DNA of 18,223 nt from Lachnospiraceae bacterium UBA3845 (GTDB lineage Bacteria; Bacillota; Clostridia; Lachnospirales; Lachnospiraceae): contig DGHP01000091.1 of NCBI GenBank assembly GCA_002392705.1, positions 1 through 18,223 on the forward strand, read 5' to 3'. The notes under the pieces were generated by a model, which had not been told where the DNA came from, did not search any database, and saw nothing but the letters and a program-made list of their open reading frames with translations. Of this stretch, positions 1 through 6,874 are shown piece by piece. Positions within the stretch are counted from its first letter, which is position 1. Every line of letters starts with the position of its first letter. The translations under genes and the position numbers were made by a program.

Positions 1-231
1 AATCCGGCAGTCAGATGCCTTCACGCCGTCCACGGCCAGATTGTTCACGGCCTCCGCGATCCGCATAGAGACAAAGGGATCGAAAGGGCCGCACACCGGA
101 CCGCAGCTCACAGCCGCAAAGCTGCAGGAATCCGCTCCGTAAAAAACCCCGGGATCCAGTCTGCCGGATCGTTTCAGCGGTCTGAATACAGAGCGGTCAT
201 ACACCGCCTGGCTGATCTTCCCTGATTTCAT
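1..231 (-). CDS. AIR synthase / HypE-like protein, N-terminal part (runs off left edge)
   Basis: I translated this by hand: 77 codons from an ATG at 231 to the window edge with no stop. The start MKSGKISQAVYDRSVFRPLK and the following GADSCSFAAV resemble clostridial AIR-synthase-related (PurM/HypE-like) proteins. Those begin MKxGKLxxxVLxRSVLK, followed by a glycine-aspartate ATP-binding stretch. A later segment, AEAVNNLAVDGV, fits the family's helix at the dimer interface. Such proteins are ATP-binding enzymes, often labelled hydrogenase maturation factors; the substrate of this subgroup is not known to me. A GGGGAGG ribosome site lies about 3-4 bases before the ATG. An in-frame ATG at 300 would add 23 residues encoded by the upstream tandem repeat, but it has no ribosome site and the family start argues against it. 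The family call is moderate because only the N-terminus is visible. Confidence 0.55.
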   Translation of the reverse strand, partial: MKSGKISQAVYDRSVFRPLKRSGRLDPGVFYGADSCSFAAVSCGPVCGPFDPFVSMRIAEAVNNLAVDGVKASDCRI

Positions 232-267
232 GAGCCTCCCCGCCATTCCTCGGATTCCGGGCCGGTT

Positions 268-379
268 GCCGCGATTCACGCTTCCGGACACCGTCACCAT
301 AATCCACGATCCCGGGTCCGGCCGCCGCGATTCACGCTTCCGGACACCGTCACCATAATCTACGATTTCGGACCCGGCC
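268..379. repeat. 56-bp tandem repeat, two copies
   Basis: Two adjacent 56-bp units (268-323 and 324-379) agree at about 51 of 56 positions. The first 37 bases of each unit, including GATTCACGCTTCCGGACACC, are identical. The array lies between the VanW-family gene and the AIR-synthase-like gene, in the leader of the latter. The units read ATGGTGACGGTGTCC on the minus strand. In the copy nearest the gene this frame is open into the gene, but 56 is not a multiple of three, so the two copies are in different frames. I see no terminator or known motif in it. Confidence 0.85.
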
Positions 380-411
380 GAATAAGCCAAATGGACGATT
401 GCCCGCTCAGC

Positions 412-430
412 AGGCCGCCGGCGGCGGCCT
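412..430 (-). terminator. GC-rich hairpin directly after the VanW-family stop codon
   Basis: AGGCCGCC and GGCGGCCT form a perfect 8-bp stem around a 3-base loop, starting at the base after the stop codon of the VanW-family gene. The stem is strong, but no T-run follows on the minus strand, so it is not a textbook intrinsic terminator. It may act as an mRNA 3' end stabiliser or a weak terminator. Confidence 0.4.
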
Positions 431-2065
431 TCAGTTCACATAGGAGATATTGTCATCCATATCGCCGGAATCATCCACCACTGCGGTTGTTGAATCAGAG
501 GTCGTCACATTGATCGCGGACGGGTCGCCTCCTGCAGTGCCCGTTCCCGCATCCGCTGCTCCCGCGTCGGTATTCTGGGCGGATGTGTCCGTCGTGCCGG
601 CCGTGTTCTGGGTCTGAGCCGGCGGGTTGCCGTTTCTCATGACGCCCTGCACTGCCTCCAGGCTGTTCATGGCAATCGCCTGGTACATAGCCTGGGTAAC
701 GCTCGGATAATAACTCTTCACGCCCACGCTGTAGATCGTACCCACTGCCTGGTAATAGCTGGAATTCACCTGAACCGAATCCTGCAGCACGCCGTCATAA
801 TAGATATTCTTCCAGAGCTCCGCCGAATAACCCGTATGGGGCGTGTTCGTCTGGTTGAGGTATCCGATATACTGCGTGGTATCAGGGTACATCTGGATGC
901 CGGAAGGCTCGATGGTCTGGAGTACCCTGCTTTCAAACTCGATCGACCGTGCCGGATCCCTCGTATCGTGGCCGAAGATGGTAAATGTAATCGTCGCGCC
1001 CGTCGTATAGCCTTCTATATAGATGGGGGCATCCGTATTGTTGACAAAGGCCATGTCCATGCTGCCCTCGGCGATGGCCGCATCCTTGCTGGGCTCCACA
1101 TAGGTGACGATCATAGTATGATTCGACCTGGCTGTGATGTCCATCTCGGCCTTGAGCGCCGCATTATAAAGGGTCGTGGAAACCTGGCAGATTCCGCCGC
1201 CGTAAGAATCCACTACCCGGTTCTCCTCGTAGGAAGGAGCGGGCTGATAGCCGTTTTCCGCGCTGAAAGGCGTGACCGCCGCCGTGACGGAAAACTCCTC
1301 CCCCGGCCAGACCACGGAGCCGTTGATCAGGGAGCAGCCGTTCTGGACATTGACTGCCCTGGCCCAGCTGGAAGCCGAATAATCCGTCGTGGCAGTCCCC
1401 ATCACGTCCTTCACCTGGGAAAGCAGTTCATAGGATGCCTTCGGGCTGACCCGCTCCACAACAAGGTCGACCTTTATGTCTCCCCCCTGCCAGTTCTCTA
1501 TGGCATTGCGGACCTCCTTTGCGGACTTGTTCACCTTCAGGGTAAGTCCGTCAGTTCCGCCCTCAACCTCCGGGACACCGCTGTCTCCCATGTAAAGCCT
1601 GCCTTCAACCGGTTCCGAGTTGTATATGCTGCAGGTACGGACATAATTGCGCACCCGCTCCTCATTTACCGTAAAGACAAGGGGATAATTCTTCCTGCCG
1701 ACTTCCAGGTCCTTCAGGGCCTTATAGCGGTCCACAATCGTACCGCTGGTTCCCAGATCCTTCACTCCGTCGAGAACATCCGTATTCTTCCAGGTATAAC
1801 CCAGCTCCGACAGAGTCGTCGTGATCGGCTGGTCATCGAACATAAGCGTGACGGAAGTGGAGCCCATCTCGTCCACCTTCGCCTGGATCGCACTGGTGGC
1901 CTCCTCCATGGTCATCCCGCCGACGTCGATGCCCTCCACATAGATCCCCTTCGCGATGGTTGTCTCCTGTGCGGCGAAGACCCTGTTCCCCGCACCGGGG
2001 AGCACACATCCCGCGGCCAGAAACGCGCAGAGCACGCCTGCCGCCAGTAATCTGCTGCTTTTCAA
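431..2065 (-). CDS. VanW-family secreted envelope protein (YoaR-like)
   Basis: The 544-residue protein has an N-terminal signal segment (residues 1-31). It contains LAAGC at 16-20, a possible but non-ideal lipobox, and FAAQ at 30-33, a possible signal peptidase I site. Residues about 35-215 match the YoaR-like putative peptidoglycan-binding region (IYVEGIDVGGMTMEEA). Residues about 228-365 are the VanW domain, with its signature YGGGICQVSTTLYNAAL at 288-304 and NHTMIVTYVEPSKDAAI at 315-331. The tail from about 480 is rich in T, A, G and D and probably disordered. VanW proteins are linked to the cell wall, but their biochemistry is unsettled. The start codon is TTG (2063-2065), supported by GGAGGAG 7-8 bases upstream and by the signal peptide starting there. 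A GC-rich hairpin follows the stop. Confidence 0.92.
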   Translation of the reverse strand: MKSSRLLAAGVLCAFLAAGCVLPGAGNRVFAAQETTIAKGIYVEGIDVGGMTMEEATSAIQAKVDEMGSTSVTLMFDDQPITTTLSELGYTWKNTDVLDGVKDLGTSGTIVDRYKALKDLEVGRKNYPLVFTVNEERVRNYVRTCSIYNSEPVEGRLYMGDSGVPEVEGGTDGLTLKVNKSAKEVRNAIENWQGGDIKVDLVVERVSPKASYELLSQVKDVMGTATTDYSASSWARAVNVQNGCSLINGSVVWPGEEFSVTAAVTPFSAENGYQPAPSYEENRVVDSYGGGICQVSTTLYNAALKAEMDITARSNHTMIVTYVEPSKDAAIAEGSMDMAFVNNTDAPIYIEGYTTGATITFTIFGHDTRDPARSIEFESRVLQTIEPSGIQMYPDTTQYIGYLNQTNTPHTGYSAELWKNIYYDGVLQDSVQVNSSYYQAVGTIYSVGVKSYYPSVTQAMYQAIAMNSLEAVQGVMRNGNPPAQTQNTAGTTDTSAQNTDAGAADAGTGTAGGDPSAINVTTSDSTTAVVDDSGDMDDNISYVN

Positions 2066-2126
2066 ATAAAGCTCCTCCGCCTGATCTGCTGCTGAACTGA
2101 GGTAAAAAGCCCTTCTTCCGCCTTCC

Positions 2127-2222
2127 TTATCTGAGGAAGCTCGGGATCAGAGTAAGTACCATCGAAAGGACAAGAATCCCTGCGATTACAGCTGCAACGA
2201 TCTTCTGATTCTTCTTTTTCAT
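2127..2222 (-). CDS. Small single-span membrane peptide, 31 residues
   Basis: An ATG at 2222 opens a 31-codon frame ending in TAA. It begins MKKKNQKIVAAVIAGILVLS, has one hydrophobic segment (about residues 8-27) and ends PSFLR. A textbook ribosome site, AAGGAG, sits 7 bases before the ATG. The lysine-rich start followed by one membrane span gives an N-in topology. I do not recognise a named family, though short peptides of this type occur widely in Clostridia. It lies 101 bases after the radical SAM gene and 61 bases before the VanW-family gene, in the same direction, so co-transcription is possible. The strong ribosome site and protein-like composition make a real gene more likely than chance. 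CTTCCT/AGGAAG can pair across its stop codon and a T5 run follows a little later, a weak terminator candidate. Confidence 0.7.
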   Translation of the reverse strand: MKKKNQKIVAAVIAGILVLSMVLTLIPSFLR

Positions 2223-2272
2223 AATAAAACTCCTTCCGCCCTGCCGGGCATCTGTATCTGATATAAGCCTTC

Positions 2273-2312
2273 CTGCCGCATTCTGCCTGTTTTCACCGGA
2301 CTTTTGCGGCAG
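2273..2312. repeat. 8-bp perfect inverted repeat in the leader of the small membrane peptide
   Basis: CTGCCGCA (2273-2280) and TGCGGCAG (2305-2312) are exact inverted copies 24 bases apart. They lie between the radical SAM stop codon and the small peptide's ribosome site. No T-run follows, so it could be an operator, a processing hairpin or chance. Confidence 0.35.
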
Positions 2313-2323
2313 CTTTCTCTATC

Positions 2324-4387
2324 CTATCTCATTTCTCCCAAACCCTCAAGAGGGGAATTTGATGAAATCAGCCTCATACAGGCATTCCCGGTCACCGGAT
2401 CTCTCCGGCTGTAATCGAAAACGACGCGTCTGCCCAGATGTTCCAGGATCTCAAAATGCGTCAGGCCGGACAGCTGTTTATGGTCATAGGAAGACAGATG
2501 GGGGAAAAAGCGCCTGCTTTTCTCCTCTTCCCGGTAGAAGGCCCTGCTCTCCTGCTTCCACAGAGCATCCGGCGCTGCCCAGGACGGCCGCACCTTTCCG
2601 TTCTCCCTCAGATACAGATCGCAGGTCAGCTCGTCATCCATGCAGGCAAGCCAGCGCTCCCGCTCAGACTCCCAGGAAGGAAATGCTTCCTCTGCCGCAA
2701 AAGCCTCAGGCATCTGTGCCATTCTGCCCTGGCCTGAAAGCAGAATCCTTCCGCCGTCTTCGCCCCGTGCCGGGATCTCTCCGCCCTCCTTAACCTGCGT
2801 CGGAATCCTTCCGTCATCTTCGCCCCGCAGCGGGATCCTCCCGGCTTCCTGAAGCTGAGTCGGAATCCTTCCGCCATCTTCGCCCCGCAGCGGGATCCTC
2901 CCGCTTTTCGGCGGTCCCGTCCGGATAAAGGTCCTGAGAAACTCTGTATTCTGCTGTCTGGAATAGCTTCTCCCCTCCGGGTTGGCCCGGGCAAAAGCAT
3001 CCGCCAGGTCTTCAAAGAGAGCCATCGCGGAGCCTCTGCTCTCATAAAGCTTCAGAAGATGTTCCACAGTCCGCCCGTACTGCCCGCTGTTATAGAAGGT
3101 CTCCAGCATATTATCCACATCCTTCAGGCGGAACAGGTCCCCGGCGCTGAGCCAGGGCGTCTCAAGCACCTCATAGGGCGCCCGCTCCCGCCAGCGGATT
3201 CCGTATGCGGCGGCTTCCCCCTCCATGGCGCTGCCCTTCAGGATCTTGAGAAAACCGAGCTGGAGCTCGTGCGGCCGCAGGGCGATCACCTCGTCGAAGG
3301 ACCTGCGGAAGCTCTCATAGTCTTCGCAGGGAAGTCCGGCGATCAGGTCCAGGTGCAGTTCGATATTGCCCTCTTTCCGAAGCTGCGCTGCCGCGTCCCG
3401 GATCTTTTCCCAGCGGGCGAAACGCTTTACAGCCCTGAGTGCATCAGGATTGGTCGACTGAACGCCGATCTCAAAGCGGGCAAGGCCCGGCCGGAAGCCG
3501 GATACCAGGTCGATCTCCTCCTGAGACAGGATATCCGCCTCGATCTCAAAATGAAAATTCGTCACCCCGTTGTCATGATCCCTGAGATACGTCCATATGG
3601 CCATCGCATGGGCTTTTGAGCAGTTGAAGGTCCGGTCCACCAGCTTTACCTGCCTTACACGGGCGTCCAGAAAATGCTGAAGTTCCCTCCGGACCAGTTC
3701 CATGCTGCGCATTCTGACAGCCCGGTCGAGAGAGGAAAAGCAGTAGCTGCAGCGATAGGGACAGCCCCTGCTCGTCTCATAGTAGAGGATTCTGCTGCTG
3801 AACTTTTCAATATCTCTGTAGATAAAGGGAAGCTCATCCATATTAAGGTAGGGGGCAGGATCCGTATACACAGGGTTTTCCCCGCCGGCTTTCCCCGCCG
3901 TTTCCTTCCCGCCGGCTGCTTTCTTCAGCCGTCCGGGCATAAAACAGATTCCTTTAAGCTGATGAAAGGCAGCCTCCCCCGTTTCCGGACTCAGGTAACA
4001 GCGGCACAGGTTCAGAAAGGTCTCCTCCCCTTCTCCCGACAGGATTCCGCTGACAGCCTCGCAGCGGCGCAGAAACTCTTCAGCGCAGCAGGAGACCTCC
4101 GGTCCTCCCAGCCAGATGGGGACTTCAGGGAGAATCTGATTAAGGTCCCTGATTATATCGCTGATCATCGATATATTCCATATATAGACGGAAAATGCCA
4201 GCAGGTCCGGCGCATAATTGTAGATCTCTCTCTCGATCTCTTCCCTGGTCTGGTTGATGGTAAACTCCTTCAGGCCGATCTGCCCCCTCAGGGAACTGTC
4301 ATGCTCCTCCGCGTACTGTTTCAGACTGTGTACGGCAAGATTTAAGTGGATATATCTCGCGTTGACCGCAACCAGAAGAATTCTCAT
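2324..4387 (-). CDS. B12-binding radical SAM protein, DUF4080 type
   Basis: The 687-residue protein has three regions. Residues 1-130 form a Rossmann-like cobalamin-binding domain, with MRILLVAVNARYIHLNLAVH at the start and WLGGPEVS at 92-99. A radical SAM core follows, with the cluster ligands C209, C213 and C216 in RGCPYRCSYCF and later FEIGVQSTN and LDLIAGLP. A C-terminal DUF4080-type region ends near 687. The enzyme would reductively cleave S-adenosylmethionine in the cytoplasm; the substrate of this family is unknown to me. The DxHxxG cobalamin-histidine motif is not evident, as in many members of this subgroup. Residues about 494-549 are an in-frame tandem repeat that probably lengthens a linker. 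Ribosome site GAGGGG precedes the ATG closely. A terminator of the upstream hprK gene lies in the 142-base gap. Confidence 0.9.
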   Translation of the reverse strand: MRILLVAVNARYIHLNLAVHSLKQYAEEHDSSLRGQIGLKEFTINQTREEIEREIYNYAPDLLAFSVYIWNISMISDIIRDLNQILPEVPIWLGGPEVSCCAEEFLRRCEAVSGILSGEGEETFLNLCRCYLSPETGEAAFHQLKGICFMPGRLKKAAGGKETAGKAGGENPVYTDPAPYLNMDELPFIYRDIEKFSSRILYYETSRGCPYRCSYCFSSLDRAVRMRSMELVRRELQHFLDARVRQVKLVDRTFNCSKAHAMAIWTYLRDHDNGVTNFHFEIEADILSQEEIDLVSGFRPGLARFEIGVQSTNPDALRAVKRFARWEKIRDAAAQLRKEGNIELHLDLIAGLPCEDYESFRRSFDEVIALRPHELQLGFLKILKGSAMEGEAAAYGIRWRERAPYEVLETPWLSAGDLFRLKDVDNMLETFYNSGQYGRTVEHLLKLYESRGSAMALFEDLADAFARANPEGRSYSRQQNTEFLRTFIRTGPPKSGRIPLRGEDGGRIPTQLQEAGRIPLRGEDDGRIPTQVKEGGEIPARGEDGGRILLSGQGRMAQMPEAFAAEEAFPSWESERERWLACMDDELTCDLYLRENGKVRPSWAAPDALWKQESRAFYREEEKSRRFFPHLSSYDHKQLSGLTHFEILEHLGRRVVFDYSRRDPVTGNACMRLISSNSPLEGLGEMR
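2743..2907. repeat. 60-bp in-frame tandem repeat within the radical SAM gene (2.75 copies)
   Basis: Three units begin at 2743, 2803 and 2863 with an exact 60-bp spacing; the last is partial. Each contains GGAATCCTTCCG and CTTCGCCCCG with few differences. The encoded unit is about 20 residues, itself two 10-residue halves: GRIPLRGEDG and GRIPTQLQEA. The period is a multiple of three, so copy-number change would keep the reading frame. Confidence 0.93.
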
Positions 4388-4428
4388 AGTCCCCTCACAC
4401 CTTCTCTTCCTGACCTTTCCCTATCCGG

Positions 4429-4468
4429 AAAATGAAAAGACAGGAGCCAGCCTTCCGGCCCGTTCCTG
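4429..4468 (-). terminator. Likely intrinsic terminator downstream of hprK
   Basis: On the minus strand CAGGAACGGGCC and GGCTGGCTCCTG pair around a GGAA loop, with two mismatches and one G-T pair. T-rich TCTTTTCATTTT follows. Position and polarity fit termination of the hprK transcript before the radical SAM gene. Confidence 0.55.
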
Positions 4469-4507
4469 CCTTCCGTTTGTCATTCCTGTTAACAGCCTGT
4501 TTTCGCC

Positions 4508-4533
4508 GCTGTTCACGGCTCTGCACAGATCAG
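4508..4533 (+). repeat. Dispersed intergenic repeat, diverged copy overlapping the hprK stop codon
   Basis: Bases 4508-4533 match 22 of 26 positions of the repeat at 16307-16335 (read on the minus strand) and at 13908-13935. The shared core is TTCACGGC followed by CT, CACA and ATCAG. The hprK stop codon (4530-4532) lies inside the repeat's last bases, so the repeat forms the very end of the gene. Confidence 0.5.
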
Positions 4534-5498
4534 TCCTCTTCGCCCTCTTCAAGCTGACGCTTTTTCATGCTTTCCATCAGGCCCTGCTGCACGCGGTTGT
4601 AAAGCTCCTTCGCGGCATTATAGCCCATCTTCTTCTGCCTGTGGTTGACGGCGGCAGCTTCCACGATAACCGCCAGATTTCTGCCGGGCCGGATCGGAAG
4701 AGAATGACAGGTAACCTTGTTGCCCAGAAACTCCGTATATTCCTCCTCGAGCCCCATGCGGTCGTATTCCTTGTCCTTGTCCCACTCCTCCAGTTTGATC
4801 ACCAGATCGATGTTGGCCGTATCCTTGACCGATTCCACGCCGAACAGAGTCTTGACATTGATGATGCCGATTCCGCGCAGCTCAATAAAGTGCCTTGTAA
4901 TATCCGGAGCTGTTCCGACCAGGGTTGTATCCGACACCCGGCGGATCTCCACGACGTCATCCGTGATCAGACGGTGTCCTCTCTTGATCAGTTCCAGCGC
5001 GGCCTCACTCTTACCGATTCCGCTCTCGCCCGTAATCAGGATGCCTTCCCCGTATACGTCCACCAGCACGCCGTGGATGGTAATGCAGGGAGCCAGCTCC
5101 ACATTCAGCCAGCGCATGACCTCGGCCATAAAGGGGCTTGTCGCCCGGTCCGTGGTGAACACCGGCGTCCCTGTCTTTCTTGCGAAGTCCAGAAGATCCT
5201 CGCCCGGGATCGTCCGGCTGGTATACACCAGGCAGGGAATCTTGTAGGAAAGCAGTTTTTCATAGATCTGCCGCCGCTCCTCCCTGGTCTTCGTCTCCAG
5301 ATAAGTATATTCCACGTATCCGATAATCTGAATACGGTCCGCGTCAAAATAATCAAAGTAACCGGTCAGCTGCAGGGCAGGGCGGTTGATCTCTGTCGTG
5401 AGAATCTTCTTCTTTGTAATGTCAATCTCCGGCGTCCTGTTCACAAGTTTCATCTGCTGAACAAGCTTCTCAAGAGGCACACTGGACTGCGTATTCAT
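4530..5498 (-). CDS. hprK: HPr kinase/phosphorylase
   Basis: This bifunctional enzyme phosphorylates Ser46 of the phosphocarrier HPr with ATP or pyrophosphate and reverses it with phosphate. It controls carbon catabolite repression in Firmicutes. At 322 residues it has the usual length. The N-terminal domain covers about 1-130. The catalytic domain has IHGVLVD with H142, Walker A GESGIGKS at 157-164, LITDDVVEI at 177-185, and the family signature ELRGIGIINVKTLFG at 206-220. The C-terminus is charged. AAGGAG lies about 9 bases before the ATG, and the N-terminus matches family length from there. In many Clostridia hprK sits next to uvrC; here a secreted-protein gene and a palindrome-rich spacer separate them. 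A terminator-like hairpin follows at 4429-4468. Confidence 0.97.
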   Translation of the reverse strand: MNTQSSVPLEKLVQQMKLVNRTPEIDITKKKILTTEINRPALQLTGYFDYFDADRIQIIGYVEYTYLETKTREERRQIYEKLLSYKIPCLVYTSRTIPGEDLLDFARKTGTPVFTTDRATSPFMAEVMRWLNVELAPCITIHGVLVDVYGEGILITGESGIGKSEAALELIKRGHRLITDDVVEIRRVSDTTLVGTAPDITRHFIELRGIGIINVKTLFGVESVKDTANIDLVIKLEEWDKDKEYDRMGLEEEYTEFLGNKVTCHSLPIRPGRNLAVIVEAAAVNHRQKKMGYNAAKELYNRVQQGLMESMKKRQLEEGEED

Positions 5499-5599
5499 CT
5501 GCTCCGTCTCCTTCTCCCGTCTCTGTACTCATCGGGGCTGCAATATCTGTAGCTGCTGATCGTTTCTTCTCTCAGGGAGTATCCTGCTGCGCAGAGGAA

Positions 5600-5652
5600 G
5601 GCTTGCTTTGCAAGCCGCGCAGCACGCGGTTTTGAGCGCATTATGTGCTCAA
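5600..5652. repeat. Cluster of three adjacent hairpins upstream of hprK
   Basis: Three inverted repeats stand almost end to end. GGCTTGC/GCAAGCC (5600-5606 and 5610-5616) has loop TTT. CCGCG/CGCGG (5615-5619 and 5625-5629) follows, sharing two bases with the first. TTGAGCGCA/TGTGCTCAA (5632-5640 and 5644-5652) has one G-T pair and loop TTA. They lie beside the larger palindrome at 5661-5722. On the plus strand the second hairpin is followed by TTTT. The arrangement looks like a dispersed intergenic repeat element; its family is not known to me. Confidence 0.7.
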
Positions 5653-5654
5653 AG

Positions 5655-5660
5655 ATTATA
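5655..5660 (-). promoter_or_regulatory. hprK: Possible -10 element for hprK
   Basis: The minus strand reads a perfect TATAAT immediately beside the end of the palindrome at 5661-5722. No good -35 hexamer lies 16-18 bases upstream (TTGATG is 22 bases away), so this is a weak promoter call. If used, the transcript would begin within or beside the hairpin cluster, giving hprK a structured leader of about 150 bases. Confidence 0.35.
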
Positions 5661-5722
5661 TAGGGAAACGCTGTTTTCACGGCATCAAGAGTTGTCAGTC
5701 AGAATAAATCAGCGTTTCCCTA
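5661..5722. mobile_element. 62-bp palindromic element, MITE-like with TA ends
   Basis: TAGGGAAACGCTG (5661-5673) and CAGCGTTTCCCTA (5710-5722) are perfect 13-bp inverted ends. After one mismatch, three more bases pair. The interior of about 30 bases has no coding capacity. The outermost dinucleotide on both sides is TA, as expected for a TA target duplication of IS630/mariner-type elements. No transposase is present. It may also work as a bidirectional transcription-stopping hairpin between the secreted-protein gene and hprK. Confidence 0.5.
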
Positions 5723-5760
5723 AGCATACCGCCGTTATCATGCTTTCATATGCCAGGTTT

Positions 5761-6678
5761 TCAGGGCTCATAAGTCACCGTCTCACTGACAGGTTTTTTC
5801 GAAAAATCTTCAGAGTCCATAATGACAATGGGAAGCTCCAGGCTTTTAACCGTCTCTATTCCGGATTCCTCAAGCAGGGAATTGCTCCAGGTAATCGCCT
5901 CGCAGGCAGCCCTGTCAGGATAAATCATAGTAGCCCAGTAAGGAAAGCAGGACTCTCCGTTTATGTAAGCGTCGTCGATGGCTACTGTAATCGAGTGGCT
6001 GCTGCTTTTGTTGATGATGTAAAGATGAAGCCTGAAACCCCAGAGCTCATCTTTTTCGCTTCCTGTTGCGATGATGGTGCATTCTTCATTGTCAACAAGA
6101 ACCCGGTCCGTGTCCCGCGCTTTTCTGACATAGGGTACAGCCGCATCCTCGCCGTATGGATAGATATGGAACTTTTCCTCCAGCAGAAAATCGGCAGCCC
6201 AGTCATCGTAATCATAGACAACCCATTCCAGTTCTATATCCGTCACATCCTTTATGTCTGCCTCATCGAAGTCACTCTGGAACCACTCCACTTCCCCGTT
6301 CACTGCCTCACCGGGCTCAAGGGCGGTCTGATAGAAGGGATCCATCATCAGGCCGTTGATACAGGCATTATTGATCAGGAAGCCAAGTTTGCGGTCCGTC
6401 TTATTCTTCAGATAAACATCCAGCGTACAGCCCCACAGATCTTCCGGATCCCAGTCCGTGGCAGCAATCAGCAGATCTTCATTATCTACAAGAATCTGCG
6501 CGTCTTCCGGAAGATTTGCTTCTTCCGCTGCGGCATCCTCTCCGGAACTGAAATCATAAGCGGAAAAGACTCCTTCACTTTCTTCTGAATCCGCGGCATA
6601 AGGAGAGGAAGAATTCACTCCGAAAACGATGGAACTAATAATCAAAACCGTGCTAATAACAGCTGTCATCTGGCCCAT
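5761..6678 (-). CDS. Secreted protein of unknown function with two related beta-rich domains
   Basis: From the ATG at 6678 the protein has 305 residues. It starts with a hydrophobic signal or anchor segment (TAVISTVLIISSIVFG) and an acidic, serine-rich stretch, then two related domains. The first begins ILVDNEDLLIAATDWDPEDL and the second VLVDNEECTIIATGSEKDEL. Both continue with WG, a hydrophobic strand with NKT or NKS, then ACING or AYING. This is an internal duplication of a predicted beta-sandwich of about 110 residues. Similar domains occur in extracellular clostridial proteins; I know of no assigned function. An open frame reaches upstream to 6813, but its first part lies before the promoter at 6736-6744. 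Starting at M(6678) leaves no positive charge before the hydrophobic segment, so translation may begin slightly upstream. The protein is strongly acidic. Confidence 0.78.
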   Translation of the reverse strand: MGQMTAVISTVLIISSIVFGVNSSSPYAADSEESEGVFSAYDFSSGEDAAAEEANLPEDAQILVDNEDLLIAATDWDPEDLWGCTLDVYLKNKTDRKLGFLINNACINGLMMDPFYQTALEPGEAVNGEVEWFQSDFDEADIKDVTDIELEWVVYDYDDWAADFLLEEKFHIYPYGEDAAVPYVRKARDTDRVLVDNEECTIIATGSEKDELWGFRLHLYIINKSSSHSITVAIDDAYINGESCFPYWATMIYPDRAACEAITWSNSLLEESGIETVKSLELPIVIMDSEDFSKKPVSETVTYEP

Positions 6679-6735
6679 ACTTCTTCTTTCCCCCTTTCCT
6701 GAAAGGAACCGCAGAATGAAAAACACCTCCGTATC

Positions 6736-6744
6736 AGTATAGCA
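6736..6744 (-). promoter_or_regulatory. Extended -10 promoter for the secreted-protein gene
   Basis: The minus strand reads TGCTATACT, an extended -10 (TGnTATACT) with a 5 of 6 match to TATAAT. No recognisable -35 hexamer lies 17 bases upstream, as is usual for extended -10 promoters, and the upstream DNA is AT-rich. The predicted transcript start is near 6729, just before a GGAGGT sequence. Confidence 0.55.
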
Positions 6745-6874
6745 TAAATGCGCTTCTGTTTTGGATAAAATATAAAATTTCATCCCCGGCAGCTGCCGCG
6801 GGCCCGGATGCATTTCCGCCGCGGAAAAGCCGATCCCTTATTCAGGCTAAGCGCCGCTCCCGACCCGCCCTCTG

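Noticed and set aside
42..57. Extra copy of the TTCACGGC dispersed repeat (also near 17821)
   Set aside because: These short matches lie in coding sequence for ordinary residues (EAVNN and IAVNP) and do not extend beyond the core, so chance is sufficient.
836..2050. Long plus-strand open frames such as this one, and those at 4254-5552 and 7967-8932
   Set aside because: They are antisense shadows of VanW, hprK and uvrC. They lack family motifs and ribosome sites, and the minus-strand proteins are unmistakable.
5495..5680. 61-codon minus-strand frame upstream of hprK
   Set aside because: It runs through the hairpin cluster and into the palindrome, has an arginine-rich low-quality translation and no good ribosome site, and ends at the hprK start. 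It is probably a by-product of the repeat.
6679..6813. N-terminal extension of the secreted protein to the ATG at 6813
   Set aside because: The promoter at 6736-6744 lies inside it, and its residues do not resemble a signal peptide or domain.
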